Positions 25,478 through 34,373 of a DNA stretch of 64,000 nucleotides are shown one piece after another. The notes under the pieces were generated by a model. It worked only from the letters and a program-made list of their open reading frames with translations. It was not told where the DNA came from and ran no database searches. Source of the DNA: an uncultured Flavihumibacter sp. (GTDB taxonomy: Bacteria > Bacteroidota > Bacteroidia > Chitinophagales > Chitinophagaceae). The stretch spans positions 186,001 through 250,000 of the forward strand of contig CABHOY010000055.1 in assembly GCA_902168105.1 (NCBI GenBank), in the 5' to 3' direction. Position 1 is the stretch's first letter, and each line of letters begins with the position of its first letter. The position numbers and the translations under genes are program-made.

Positions 25478-26353
25478 ATGATGAATGAACAATTGAAAAT
25501 AGAATTAGTAAATCCCCAAACCAACGTGTTGGCGTTTAAGCTGATCCAGCTTAATGATGATGAGTATTTTAGAAGTCTGAAAAGCTTTAACTGCTATAAA
25601 ATAATTTTGATCAGGAAAGGGAAAGGCCAATTAACCTTTGATACGGCTAAGTATGATTTTTCTGAAAATTGCTTAATTAGATTCCCAATCTACCAACCAT
25701 TTAAAATCGAGGCAGATGGTCCTCTTGATGGAATATTACTTCGGTTCCATCCGGATTTTTTCTGGAATCATAAATACGATTTGGAGTTGACAAGCAAGCA
25801 GGTACTGTTTAAGAGTATTGGTGAAATTCCTTTAATAAAGATCAGTAATGAGGAAATGGCTCAACTTCTTGATCCGTTGGACCACCTTCTTTTAGAACTC
25901 AACAATGAACGTTTAGGCCGTTATGACATTGCGATTTCCTGGGTGAAAATATTCATGATCTATGCGTCACGGATAAAGATAGAAAGAGGCATAATTCCTT
26001 CGGAAGCACTTTCAGAGGGCCATTATGTTACCAGGAAGTTGGTCAATGCAGTCGAAGTGCACTTTCAGTACAAGCACCGGCCGGCGGACTATGCGAAATT
26101 ATTGAACGTTACTGTCAAAACGCTGAATCGCATGGCTAAGCAACATCTGGGAAAAACTGTTGGCGAAATAATTTCAGAGCGCATAATAACACAAGCCAAA
26201 CACGAACTATATTTAAGTGACAAACCAATAAAACAGATTGCCTTTGATCTCGGATTTCATGACGTGGCCTATTTCAGCCGTTTCTTTAAGACACAGACCA
26301 CTGTGTCTGCTGAGGTATATCGTAAATCATTGAGGGTCGATACTAATTCATAG
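25478..26353 (+). CDS. AraC-family transcriptional regulator
   Basis: 291 residues. The N-terminal ~170 form a cupin-like sensing domain (YKIILIRKGKGQLTFDTAKY, then IRFPIYQPFKIEADGP). The C-terminal ~95 hold the double HTH (PADYAKLLNVTVKTLNRMAK, then KQIAFDLGFHDVAYFSRFFK). The target is unknown; the quinone-oxidoreductase-like gene ends 363 bp upstream on the same strand and is a possible target. A second ATG three bases later (25481) is equally possible. No signal or membrane span is present, so it is cytoplasmic. Confidence 0.9.
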   Translation: MMNEQLKIELVNPQTNVLAFKLIQLNDDEYFRSLKSFNCYKIILIRKGKGQLTFDTAKYDFSENCLIRFPIYQPFKIEADGPLDGILLRFHPDFFWNHKYDLELTSKQVLFKSIGEIPLIKISNEEMAQLLDPLDHLLLELNNERLGRYDIAISWVKIFMIYASRIKIERGIIPSEALSEGHYVTRKLVNAVEVHFQYKHRPADYAKLLNVTVKTLNRMAKQHLGKTVGEIISERIITQAKHELYLSDKPIKQIAFDLGFHDVAYFSRFFKTQTTVSAEVYRKSLRVDTNS

Positions 26354-26452
26354 TCAGTCACTCTGCTCAATTTGTGTGATCAGTATGAACTTGTGCTCAT
26401 ATTCGGTTTAACCGCCTCCCCAAAACTCGAACTGCACCACACATAACAGACA

Positions 26453-27043
26453 TCATAGATCAATCATGTTGCTTCGTATCCTGGCTAGTGTTTCCCTGGT
26501 TATGCCGAGATATGAAGCGATCATAAACATTGGGAGGCGATGATGCAATTGCGGAAAACATCGGATAAATTGCCTGTATCTTTCTTCTGCCTGATGACTG
26601 AGCATCATATATATTCTGTCCCTGCTTGTACTACATTCTTCGATGATAATTTTAGTGTGTAGTGCATCGAAATTAGGTATCTCTTTCAGCAGTGTTTTGA
26701 AGCTATCCGCAGAAAGCTGTATAATAGTGCTATCCTCCAATGCATCAATAAATTCATTTGAAGGAGTACCGGTTACAAGACTTACACGATCGCTTACCCA
26801 ATGATTGGCCGGTGAAAGACTAAAAATGTGTTCGTTGCCATTAACGCCGATCCGATACGATCGAAGGCATCCGCTGCATACGAGTGTGTGAAACCTACAT
26901 ATACTTCCTTCACGTAACAAGTATTGCTTCTTCTTAAGTCGCTTCGGTATTGCCAGTGATTTAATAATTGCAATCTCGTTATCTGAAAATAAGCTGAAGG
27001 CCCTGATATAATTTTCAAAATGATCTAATATACTCTCGGACAT
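26453..27043 (-). CDS. Crp/Fnr-family transcriptional regulator
   Basis: 196 residues. A cyclic-nucleotide-binding-like beta-roll covers about 15-120 (KRLKKKQYLLREGSICRFHT, then VNGNEHIFSLSPANHW) and an HTH closes the protein (MFMIASYLGITRETLARIRS). There is no N-terminal cysteine cluster of the oxygen-sensing FNR type, and the phosphate-binding cassette for cAMP is not clear, so the signal is unknown. It is the only Crp/Fnr gene in the window and therefore the nearest candidate to bind the three TGACnnnnGTCA palindromes at 19.5-20.5 kb, which is an inference. It is convergent with the AraC gene. Confidence 0.88.
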   Translation of the reverse strand: MSESILDHFENYIRAFSLFSDNEIAIIKSLAIPKRLKKKQYLLREGSICRFHTLVCSGCLRSYRIGVNGNEHIFSLSPANHWVSDRVSLVTGTPSNEFIDALEDSTIIQLSADSFKTLLKEIPNFDALHTKIIIEECSTSRDRIYMMLSHQAEERYRQFIRCFPQLHHRLPMFMIASYLGITRETLARIRSNMIDL

Positions 27044-27430
27044 TAATTTAGGGGATAGCTGATTAGCTTAGTAAAAGAGCTCCATATTCTCTGTCTCGTC
27101 ATCTCCAAAGCACTATTGACGTCTTGCTCAATTTTTTATAAAACTCTACATGGCTCATTCATGAGGGTAAAATTAAGCTATATGACAAGTGGGGAAAATG
27201 GACAAAAGGGACATTTTGTTGTGAAGTCTGTCAGGATTAATAAAATAGGTCAATCAATCTCAGGGGCTCAACCCCAGTTGTGTTTGAAGATTAGAACAAA
27301 GCTGAAAAATATATTTCCAACTGTACATTTACATCCACCAGTAACTTTTAACTTCTGTGATATTTATCAATGTGGACGGCGATCAAATCGTTTACTTTAG
27401 TATTTTAAATTAGTTTTAAAATTTACACTG
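27044..27430. other. 387-bp gene-free region
   Basis: It separates the divergent Crp/Fnr and DUF427 genes. A 94-codon reading frame at 27116-27400 has no recognisable sequence and no good start context. Nothing else stands out. Confidence 0.5.
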
Positions 27431-27712
27431 ATGAGAGCTGTTTATAATGGTCAGGTGATCGCAGAAAGTGATGATACAATAGTTGTTGAAGGCAACCACT
27501 ATTTTCCTCCTAATTCGGTAAAAAAGGAATTCCTGAGAATATCTAACATGCATACGGTTTGTCCATGGAAAGGGGTGGCTTCCTACTATCATGTAATTGT
27601 GAATGGGGAAAAAGCAGAGGATGCGGCATGGTACTATCCCGATACTAAAACTTTAGCGGAAAGCATTAAAGGATATATAGCATTCTGGAATGGCGTTAAA
27701 GTGACCAGTTAA
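27431..27712 (+). CDS. DUF427 domain protein
   Basis: 93 residues made up entirely of one DUF427 domain. The conserved core is VVEGNHYFPPNSVKKEFL, then CPWKGVASYYHVIVNGE and DAAWYYPDTKTLAESIKGYI, including the CPWKG motif and the closing AFWNGV. The family has a small beta-tent fold and no established reaction. Length is normal for a single-domain member. It overlaps nothing and converges on the acyltransferase gene 13 bp away. Confidence 0.9.
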   Translation: MRAVYNGQVIAESDDTIVVEGNHYFPPNSVKKEFLRISNMHTVCPWKGVASYYHVIVNGEKAEDAAWYYPDTKTLAESIKGYIAFWNGVKVTS

Positions 27713-27725
27713 ATGATTTTCAGGA

Positions 27726-28928
27726 TCAAACTAGAGACGTCTCTCTGACCTGCCTTGACGAACGAACTTTATCTCTGTATTTCTTGCCAAGTGCGATGAA
27801 TTTTACTTCTACATACGTGTATGTAAAGTAGGAGATTGTTATAGTCAGCCCGAGAATAAACATCGTGAATATATTATCGATGTAGACATTGTGACTGGTA
27901 ACAAATCTTATTTTCTCTGATCCGTTCTCTGTGATGATAACAAGATTTTTGTGAAGGACTTTTCCTGCGATTGTAATGGCGGGCATCAAGGCTGCAAGAA
28001 TACCTGCATGGATGATATAAATTGAATAAGATAGCTGGCCTAAAAACAGGAATGGTCTGGCTTTAAAAAAATCAGAAAGAGCACCCTTCTCGAATGCAAA
28101 AACCAATATAGTAAATGCAAATACTAAAGAGATGTAAATGTTCTTATTTTCAATGTCGACCAGGGTGATTAAAACAACTAGCACTATAGCCAAACATTCC
28201 AATAGTGTAAATAATGTTTTATTTAGAGTAGCAGCTTCAGTCTTCTTGTATATAAAGAAGATGAAGCATCCGGCAAAGAAGCAGAACAGCCCCCGTAATG
28301 CTTCAAATGTGGGTATATCAATATGAAGGAGTAAAGCAGTTAGCGCGGTGAGCGATATGATTCCAAAAGCGAGCTTTTGCCGTGTAGGAATGAACATCAG
28401 CACCAATCCAAAAATGACGTACAAATAAAATTCTATGCTGATGCTCCAAGAAACATAATTAAAGGAATTTGAATTTATGCCAGGAATCCAGGCGTGAATT
28501 AATAATAGATTTGGCAGGATCTGGCCAGGGGCCTGCTGGTCTGTGAACGGTTCTTTGTCAAATACCATTCCTTTGGAAGAACCGTATAATTTAAATAGTT
28601 CCAGTCCCAGAAAGAAGAGAAGCATCAGGATATGCATAGGATACAACCGGAATGTTCTGCCTATCATGAAGTCTTTCATTTTTTCCCTGTTAAACTTAGC
28701 AGAACCGTAAGTATAACACATTACGAAGCCACTCAGTATAAAGAAAAATTCAACAAAGCGGTGTCCATTCCTGAAAAAGGACCATTCAGAAAAGCTATTT
28801 AAAACACGCGCATGGAAAAGCACGACAAATACTGCGCAGATGCCACGAAAGCTGTCAAGTGCGTGAAATCGTCTGACAACAGATGGGGCTTTGGTAGTAT
28901 GTGCTGTATTTGACTGGCGAGCTGACAT
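27726..28928 (-). CDS. Acyltransferase 3 family (OafA/YrhL-type) membrane protein
   Basis: 400 residues with about ten membrane spans. The N-terminal family motif is present: ALDSFRGICAVFVVLFHARV carries the conserved R and H, followed by FVEFFFILSGFVMCYTYG. Members transfer acetyl or other acyl groups to surface glycans or lipids in the inner membrane. There is no C-terminal SGNH domain. No polysaccharide genes adjoin it, so the acceptor is unknown. It is transcribed towards the DUF427 gene; its upstream side faces the tRNA-Pro terminator. Confidence 0.9.
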   Translation of the reverse strand: MSARQSNTAHTTKAPSVVRRFHALDSFRGICAVFVVLFHARVLNSFSEWSFFRNGHRFVEFFFILSGFVMCYTYGSAKFNREKMKDFMIGRTFRLYPMHILMLLFFLGLELFKLYGSSKGMVFDKEPFTDQQAPGQILPNLLLIHAWIPGINSNSFNYVSWSISIEFYLYVIFGLVLMFIPTRQKLAFGIISLTALTALLLHIDIPTFEALRGLFCFFAGCFIFFIYKKTEAATLNKTLFTLLECLAIVLVVLITLVDIENKNIYISLVFAFTILVFAFEKGALSDFFKARPFLFLGQLSYSIYIIHAGILAALMPAITIAGKVLHKNLVIITENGSEKIRFVTSHNVYIDNIFTMFILGLTITISYFTYTYVEVKFIALGKKYRDKVRSSRQVRETSLV

Positions 28929-29045
28929 TTAAGAATAGATTTTCCTGCTAAAATAGAATTTTAGGATAAACATTTTGGTTTTAAGTATATATATGCGACA
29001 CAACTGGCGCAATTGAGGATAAATTATCTCCACGGAGATCTAATG

Positions 29046-29088
29046 AAAAAGCTCCGAAATTCTCTTTGCAGAGAATCTCGGAGCTTTT
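29046..29088 (-). terminator. Terminator of tRNA-Pro
   Basis: AAAAGCTCCGA and TCGGAGCTTTT form the outer stem and TCTCT/AGAGA the inner stem. On the minus strand the hairpin ends in a T-run, 8 nt after the tRNA 3' end. Confidence 0.75.
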
Positions 29089-29095
29089 AATGATG

Positions 29096-29169
29096 TCGGG
29101 ACGACTAGATTCGAACTAGCGACCCCTTGCACCCCATGCAAGTGCGCTACCGGGCTGCGCCACGTCCCG
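29096..29169 (-). tRNA. tRNA-Pro (anticodon GGG)
   Basis: 74 nt on the minus strand. Acceptor arms CGGGACG and CGTCCCG pair fully. The D-arm is GCGC-AGCCCGGTA-GCGC. The anticodon stem CTTGC/GCAAG encloses ATGGGGT, with anticodon GGG. The T-loop is TTCGAAT inside GCTAG/CTAGT. The CCA end is not encoded. Confidence 0.95.
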
Positions 29170-29569
29170 AACCGGTACCATCGGTTTTTCACGACGGGAT
29201 GCAAATGTAATGATAAATTTTATTTTTAAAAATTTTAATAGCGTTATTTTCTCTCTTCCGGAAATGGCTGACTATCAGTGTCCTATCTAGCCCCAATGGC
29301 CCCCATATTCTTCCTTTATTGGTAAGACATTTATCCGGACTGACCGTTTTTATAGTAGGCTAAAGGTCATCCCGCGGGAGGGCTGTTTCCTGACCTCATA
29401 AGGGCTGATATTTGAAAGGAAATAGGAAAATTGACATACAGCCCCATGTATACCCGTTTGAACGGGAAAATGGCTATTTTCGGCATTATCAGTACTACCG
29501 GTACCGATGCCCAAAATTAGTAGCGGCGAATACAGCTGACTGCTTATTTTTGCGCCAAAAGAGAAAACA
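29170..29569. other. 400-bp region between tRNA-Pro and the GNAT gene
   Basis: No supported gene. TATTTTTG at 29545-29552 matches the Bacteroidota -7 element and would start transcription close to the GNAT ATG, but a clear -33 element is not seen. Confidence 0.4.
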
Positions 29570-30076
29570 ATGGAATTGCTATACAGACAGGCTGCCCCTC
29601 AGGAAATAGATACCGCACTCGTAATGTTAAAAGAAGCGGCGGAGGCAATAAAGCAAAAGGGGCTGGATCAATGGAGCATTTGGTTAAATCCAGGTGAAGA
29701 TCAGGTAAAATGGATCCGTGAAGGTTTTACAAACGGAGAGTTTTACTTTGTCGAAAATGGGGAAGGGGAAAGCGTAGGTATGTTCCGGCTCTCAGAAGAG
29801 GACTTGGCTTACTGGGGAGTTCAGGCTAAGAAGGCCGGTTATATCCATTCCCTTATAGTCAGAAAAGAGTTCGCAGGACAGGAGCTGGGACAGGCGATGA
29901 TGATGTATGTTGAGCAATATCTGCTGACAAAGGGTATAGACCTCTTACGGCTTGATTGTAATGCTGCCAATAAGTGGCTTTGCACTTACTATGAAAGCGC
30001 CGGTTTTGTAAAAGTAGGGCAGAAGCAAATGCCTCATGCCCTGAATAACCTGTATGAAAAACAGCTACAACCCTAA
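29570..30076 (+). CDS. GNAT-family N-acetyltransferase
   Basis: 168 residues spanning one GNAT domain. Motif A/B elements are YIHSLIVRKEFAGQELGQAM, where the acetyl-CoA loop is the variant EFAGQELG, and IDLLRLDCNAANKWLCTYYE with the closing AGFVKVGQK strand. It resembles the acetyltransferases that act on small amines or antibiotics, but no substrate can be given. It is single, with short gaps on both sides to unrelated genes. Confidence 0.88.
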   Translation: MELLYRQAAPQEIDTALVMLKEAAEAIKQKGLDQWSIWLNPGEDQVKWIREGFTNGEFYFVENGEGESVGMFRLSEEDLAYWGVQAKKAGYIHSLIVRKEFAGQELGQAMMMYVEQYLLTKGIDLLRLDCNAANKWLCTYYESAGFVKVGQKQMPHALNNLYEKQLQP

Positions 30077-30276
30077 GGCTGTATTGTATGTAAACAATTC
30101 TGGTCACGGCTTCAATATCCGTTTCCTATTCACGCTATAATTATCAAATTCCGGATGATGCCAGAGTTGTTATCCATAGAATAATAGGGTTTGTGCTGAA
30201 CAATATTAGGGTTTTCTTTCAATTCTTTCATACCCCCGTCATATCCCTTATATTTACATCACAAATCCACCAGTTT

Positions 30277-30978
30277 ATGAAAACACTCACCAAACTCTTC
30301 TTCATCGCATTATTTGCTATTGCGACAGTTTCCCAGTCAAAAGCCCAGTCAGAAGTACTTGGAGCATGGAAAGCTACTTCCGGCGGAACCACATCCTTAC
30401 TGCTGGTAACCCCGGGATATTTCAGTATTGCGGTATATGACAATACAGGTTTTAAGTCTACGCAGGGAGGAACCTGGTCTTCTTCTGATAACGGCGGTAT
30501 GCTTAATATAGAATTCAACTCGGCAGACCCATCGAAGGTTGGGAAACAATTTGAATCCACTGCTGAATTCAATGAAGATCAACTCATAACTACATTCGAT
30601 GGTAACTCAACGACCTGGACGAGAGTAGATAATGGAAATGGCCAGATGACAGGTGTATGGCAAATAACGGGCAGGGAAACGAACGGAAAGATGAGTGAGA
30701 TGAAACCGGGCGATAGAAAGACGATCAAGATCCTTACCGGTACAAAATTCCAATGGATTGCTATGAATACTAAAACCGGTGAATTTTTCGGCACAGGCGG
30801 AGGTACTTATACTTTTGAGAACGGCGTTTATACAGAGAACATAGAATTCTTTTCTAAAGACCACAGCAGGGTAGGTGCATCTCTGACCTTTAAGGGATCA
30901 TTAAATGGTAATACCTGGGATCATAGTGGTAAGAGTTCAAAAGGAGATCCTATTCACGAAGAATGGACGCGCAAGTGA
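30277..30978 (+). CDS. Secreted protein with two tandem lipocalin-like (DUF4488-like) domains
   Basis: 233 residues from the ATG at 30277, which begins a clear signal peptide (MKTLTKLFFIALFAIATVSQ, cleaved after SKAQ). Two halves repeat the same pattern: LGAWKATSGG to about residue 115, and TGVWQITGRE to the end. Each contains a GG-T-W/Y-F-E-G segment and a D-S-K/R-VG segment (DPSKVGKQFE, DHSRVGASLT). This is an internal duplication of a small beta-barrel. The fold suggests binding of a hydrophobic or small ligand in the periplasm, but no function is known. The open frame extends to 30193 but lacks support there. Confidence 0.75.
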   Translation: MKTLTKLFFIALFAIATVSQSKAQSEVLGAWKATSGGTTSLLLVTPGYFSIAVYDNTGFKSTQGGTWSSSDNGGMLNIEFNSADPSKVGKQFESTAEFNEDQLITTFDGNSTTWTRVDNGNGQMTGVWQITGRETNGKMSEMKPGDRKTIKILTGTKFQWIAMNTKTGEFFGTGGGTYTFENGVYTENIEFFSKDHSRVGASLTFKGSLNGNTWDHSGKSSKGDPIHEEWTRK

Positions 30979-31021
30979 CGGCTACGTAATATGAAATCTA
31001 CGTTAACATCCTGCCCTCATG

Positions 31022-31052
31022 TTGCATTGATTTGTACCCAACTATATTTTCG
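31022..31052 (+). promoter_or_regulatory. Candidate promoter of the Oar-like TonB receptor
   Basis: TTG at 31022-31024 and TATTTTCG at 31045-31052 (one mismatch to TAnnTTTG) are separated by 20 nt, just upstream of the ATG at 31058. The leader would be very short. Confidence 0.35.
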
Positions 31053-31057
31053 CGCTT

Positions 31058-34000
31058 ATGAAACCTATATGTACTAGCATCCTATTGCTATTGTTGTGTT
31101 GTTTTACCCACTCACAACTATCCGCGCAGACAACCCAGGCCTCTATTACGGGCGTTGTTACTGATGAAACCAAACAACTTATTCCGGGGGCTTCTGTCCT
31201 GGTAAGGAATGAATCTACTGGTTTCAGTAGCAGGACCGTTACCAATACCAAAGGTGAATTCTCGCTGAAAGAATTGCCATTGGGGGGGCCTTACACTATC
31301 ACCATATCTTTTGTTGGCTTTAGCGAACAGAAACGTACAGGTTATTCCCTGAACCAGGGGGATCTCGTAAAGGTGAATGTCGAAATGAGATCTTCTGCGG
31401 TCAGTATGAATGAGATCACTGTAAGTGGTAGTGGACTTAAGAACAAGACAGAGAACTTCGGAGCAGCAACGACAGTAACAGCACGTGACATTGCGCGACT
31501 ACCTGTTAACGGCCGTAACTTCTCGTCTCTGATCGATCTTTCTCCTTTAAGTAATGGTAGTAACCTGGCAGGTCAGCTTGGTTCTTCCACGAATATCACT
31601 ATTGACGGTACCAGTGCTAAAAACCCTACTTCCAGCAGCGGAACGAATAGCCGTATCGGCGGACCGTATGCACTGTCTATGGAAGCGATCAGGGAGTTTA
31701 AAGTGGTGACTAATCAATATGATGTTACTTTCGGACGTAGTGGTGGCGGTACTATCAGTACCGTAACAAAGGCTGGTACCAATACCTTCTCCGGTAGTGC
31801 TTTCCTGTATTATAGAGGCGATCAGTTAGCCAGTAACTACGACATCCGTGGTAATAAACGTATAAATGATTTCTCCACCAAACAGTTTGGCTTCACTTTA
31901 GGAGGACCAATCATTAAGGACAAGGCGCATTTCTTTGTAGCATGGGACCGTCAGGCAGATGCCCGTCCTTTACAGCTTGCAGATATTCAGTCGCCTGCCG
32001 ATGAGAAACGCCTGAACGTGACACAGGCCACCCTGAACAATTTCCTGGCAATCGCACGTGGTAAATATGGTGTTTCCAATGCACCACAGTTCGGATCATT
32101 CGATAAGAAAAGAGGTACGGACGCTATTTTTGCACGTATTGACTGGCAGCTGAGCGATAAAAGCCTGCTGACATTACGTGATAACTATATCAGTGACCGT
32201 GCTCCGCTCGGTCGTGATGATAATAGCGCCATCAATATGTATGAAGTATACGCAGATGCGAAGGCAGTTAATAACAGCATCCTTGCTACGTTACGTACAG
32301 TGTTGAATCCCCGGCTTACAAACGAACTGAAGGTACAGCACTTATATACGTTCGAAGAAAGCTCTCCGGGAGATCAGTTGCCTTCACAGAACATCCCGCG
32401 CGGCATCGTAGAGCGTGTACAGTCTGTAATGGGTACAGATACCGTATATCAGACAATTCAGTTAGGTGGTCAACGCTACTCTCCTGAACACTTCTACAAC
32501 CATGTTGTACAGCTGATCGATAACGTATATTTCAGCACCAATAAGGCGAACTTTACTTTTGGTACTGACATCATGTATAGCCATATGAACTCCCTGTATG
32601 GAAGTGAAATGAATGGCAGGTTCTATTTTACGGGTATGGATAACTTCAACAACCTGAAGCCTTACCGTTATGCGCGTGAGGTAGCATTAGCAGATGATCC
32701 GAGTGTGAAACAGAATATCATCAGTGGCGGATTGTATGCGCAGATGCAGACGAAGCTGGCCCGCGGATTTGAGATGATCGCCGGTATCCGTGCAGATTAT
32801 ACAACATATCTGAACAAGCCGAACTTCAATGAAACCGTTTACCAGGACCTGGGACTACGTACTGATAAGTCATTGACCACCTTCCAGCTGCAGCCCCGCC
32901 TGCAGTTCAACTGGGATATCAAGGAGAAACATACTGATTACCTGCGTTTCGGGGCGGCTATCTTCGGCTCTGACATCAATAACTACGCAATGATCAACAA
33001 TATGCTGTTTGATGGTACTAAAGTACTCACAGTGGATGTTCAGGGTGCTAGCGTGCCTACTCCTAATTTCGTTGAGTACCGTAAAAATCCGGCTTCAGCA
33101 CCAGGTAAAGAGTTGTTCGATGAATTGGGATTGCCTCGCCAGGGCACCATTAATATGAACGGTAAAGACGCAAGGATCCCTGTTGTTTACAAAGCAAATA
33201 TCTCTTACAGCCATTTCTTCTCCGACCGCTTCAAGATGGGTATTACCGGTTTTACGACCATTGCGCGTAACAACTATATGTATGTTGACCGTAATATGGC
33301 TGACCAGCCGTTCTTCCGTTTGGCGAATGAAGGAAACCGTGGTGTGTATGTGCCTGCCAATACAATTGCTACCTCCAATGGTGCTACTGACTGGATGAAA
33401 GGCCGTAAGAGTGATCGCGTGGGACGTGTACTGGAGTTGAACAGTGAAGGCAAGGTGAATCAGTTCGCTTTTGTTGTAGACGGTACTTACCGCTACTGGA
33501 GAGATGGTGAGGTGTCTTTCAGTTACACATGGAATGATGCAAAGGACAATACTTCTTACAATGGTGACGTGGCCAATACAGCGACACTGTCCCTGATGGT
33601 AAAAGACGATCCGCGTGACCTGCGCACGATGTCTTATTCCGATGGCCAGTTCCGTCATAAAGTTGTTTTCTATGGAACATTGCCTAGCTTCTGGGGTATT
33701 AATGTCGGTGTTCGTTACTCCGGTATCGGTGGTACACGCTACTCACTGGCAGTAGGCGGTAACGTGAATGGCGATTTCGTTAACTCCAATGACCTGGCTT
33801 ATGTTTTTGATGTGAAGGACCAGAATGTTCCTGAGAAGATCCGTAAGGGTATCCAGTCTATCCTGGACAATCCACTGGCTTCTGGGAGCATCAAAGATTA
33901 CATTAAGAAAAGCGGCGGTAAAATAGCTGACAGAAATGGTGGTGTGAATGGTTTCTATGGTACCTGGGACCTGAGAATAGGGAAGAAGATCAAGACCTAT

Positions 34001-34225
34001 AAATCACAGTACATAGAGTTATCCGGCGATTTCTTCAATGTGGCCAACATGCTGAACAAAGAATGGGGTGCTATCAAAACATTGGGTAAACAGAACATTT
34101 ATTCTCTGGGTGGTTTTGACAATGTTGCTTCTACCTACAAGTATAATGTGGCTGTGAACTCTGGAGTGATCACACCTTCCGGCAATCCATGGCAGATACA
34201 GATCGGTATCAGATACGGATTCTAA
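31058..34225 (+). CDS. Oar-like TonB-dependent receptor with carboxypeptidase-regulatory-like domain
   Basis: 1055 residues. Signal peptide (SILLLLLCCFTHSQLSAQ), a CarboxypepD_reg-like sandwich at about 28-110 (ASITGVVTDETKQLIPGASV), the plug domain at about 120-230 (VNGRNFSSLIDLSPLSNGSN) and a long C-terminal 22-strand-type barrel ending in IQIGIRYGF with the terminal aromatic. The SusC signature and an STN domain are absent, and no SusD follows. It therefore belongs to the Oar/OmpA-related group of TonB receptors. The ligand is unknown. It is monocistronic, bounded by a promoter and a terminator. Confidence 0.92.
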   Translation: MKPICTSILLLLLCCFTHSQLSAQTTQASITGVVTDETKQLIPGASVLVRNESTGFSSRTVTNTKGEFSLKELPLGGPYTITISFVGFSEQKRTGYSLNQGDLVKVNVEMRSSAVSMNEITVSGSGLKNKTENFGAATTVTARDIARLPVNGRNFSSLIDLSPLSNGSNLAGQLGSSTNITIDGTSAKNPTSSSGTNSRIGGPYALSMEAIREFKVVTNQYDVTFGRSGGGTISTVTKAGTNTFSGSAFLYYRGDQLASNYDIRGNKRINDFSTKQFGFTLGGPIIKDKAHFFVAWDRQADARPLQLADIQSPADEKRLNVTQATLNNFLAIARGKYGVSNAPQFGSFDKKRGTDAIFARIDWQLSDKSLLTLRDNYISDRAPLGRDDNSAINMYEVYADAKAVNNSILATLRTVLNPRLTNELKVQHLYTFEESSPGDQLPSQNIPRGIVERVQSVMGTDTVYQTIQLGGQRYSPEHFYNHVVQLIDNVYFSTNKANFTFGTDIMYSHMNSLYGSEMNGRFYFTGMDNFNNLKPYRYAREVALADDPSVKQNIISGGLYAQMQTKLARGFEMIAGIRADYTTYLNKPNFNETVYQDLGLRTDKSLTTFQLQPRLQFNWDIKEKHTDYLRFGAAIFGSDINNYAMINNMLFDGTKVLTVDVQGASVPTPNFVEYRKNPASAPGKELFDELGLPRQGTINMNGKDARIPVVYKANISYSHFFSDRFKMGITGFTTIARNNYMYVDRNMADQPFFRLANEGNRGVYVPANTIATSNGATDWMKGRKSDRVGRVLELNSEGKVNQFAFVVDGTYRYWRDGEVSFSYTWNDAKDNTSYNGDVANTATLSLMVKDDPRDLRTMSYSDGQFRHKVVFYGTLPSFWGINVGVRYSGIGGTRYSLAVGGNVNGDFVNSNDLAYVFDVKDQNVPEKIRKGIQSILDNPLASGSIKDYIKKSGGKIADRNGGVNGFYGTWDLRIGKKIKTYKSQYIELSGDFFNVANMLNKEWGAIKTLGKQNIYSLGGFDNVASTYKYNVAVNSGVITPSGNPWQIQIGIRYGF

Positions 34226-34243
34226 TTGATACTTTATAAAACA

Positions 34244-34277
34244 AGAGGGGCTGCTTCAAAAATGAGGCAGCCCTTTT
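34244..34277 (+). terminator. Terminator of the TonB receptor gene
   Basis: A 14-bp stem with wobbles (GAGGGGCTGCTTC against GAGGCAGCCCTTTTC) around an AAAAAT loop, ending in TTTTCTT, 18 nt after the stop. Confidence 0.75.
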
Positions 34278-34373
34278 CTTATTAACTAACACAAACAACT
34301 ATTTGATACCCAGTTTCTGCCTGGCTGCCGGTAGCAGGGGATACCTTTCTCCTTCAACAGTTATAGTAAAACA

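Noticed and set aside
27116..27400. 94-codon reading frame upstream of DUF427.
   Set aside because: No recognisable motifs, low-complexity composition and it lies in a divergent promoter region.
29096..29169. tRNA-Pro as an integration site for a genomic island.
   Set aside because: No integrase gene and no second copy of the tRNA 3' end were found on either side in the window.
33095..33658. 187-codon antisense frame inside the TonB receptor gene, and many similar antisense frames in other large genes.
   Set aside because: They are shadows of the codon pattern of real genes on the other strand; none has a family sequence.
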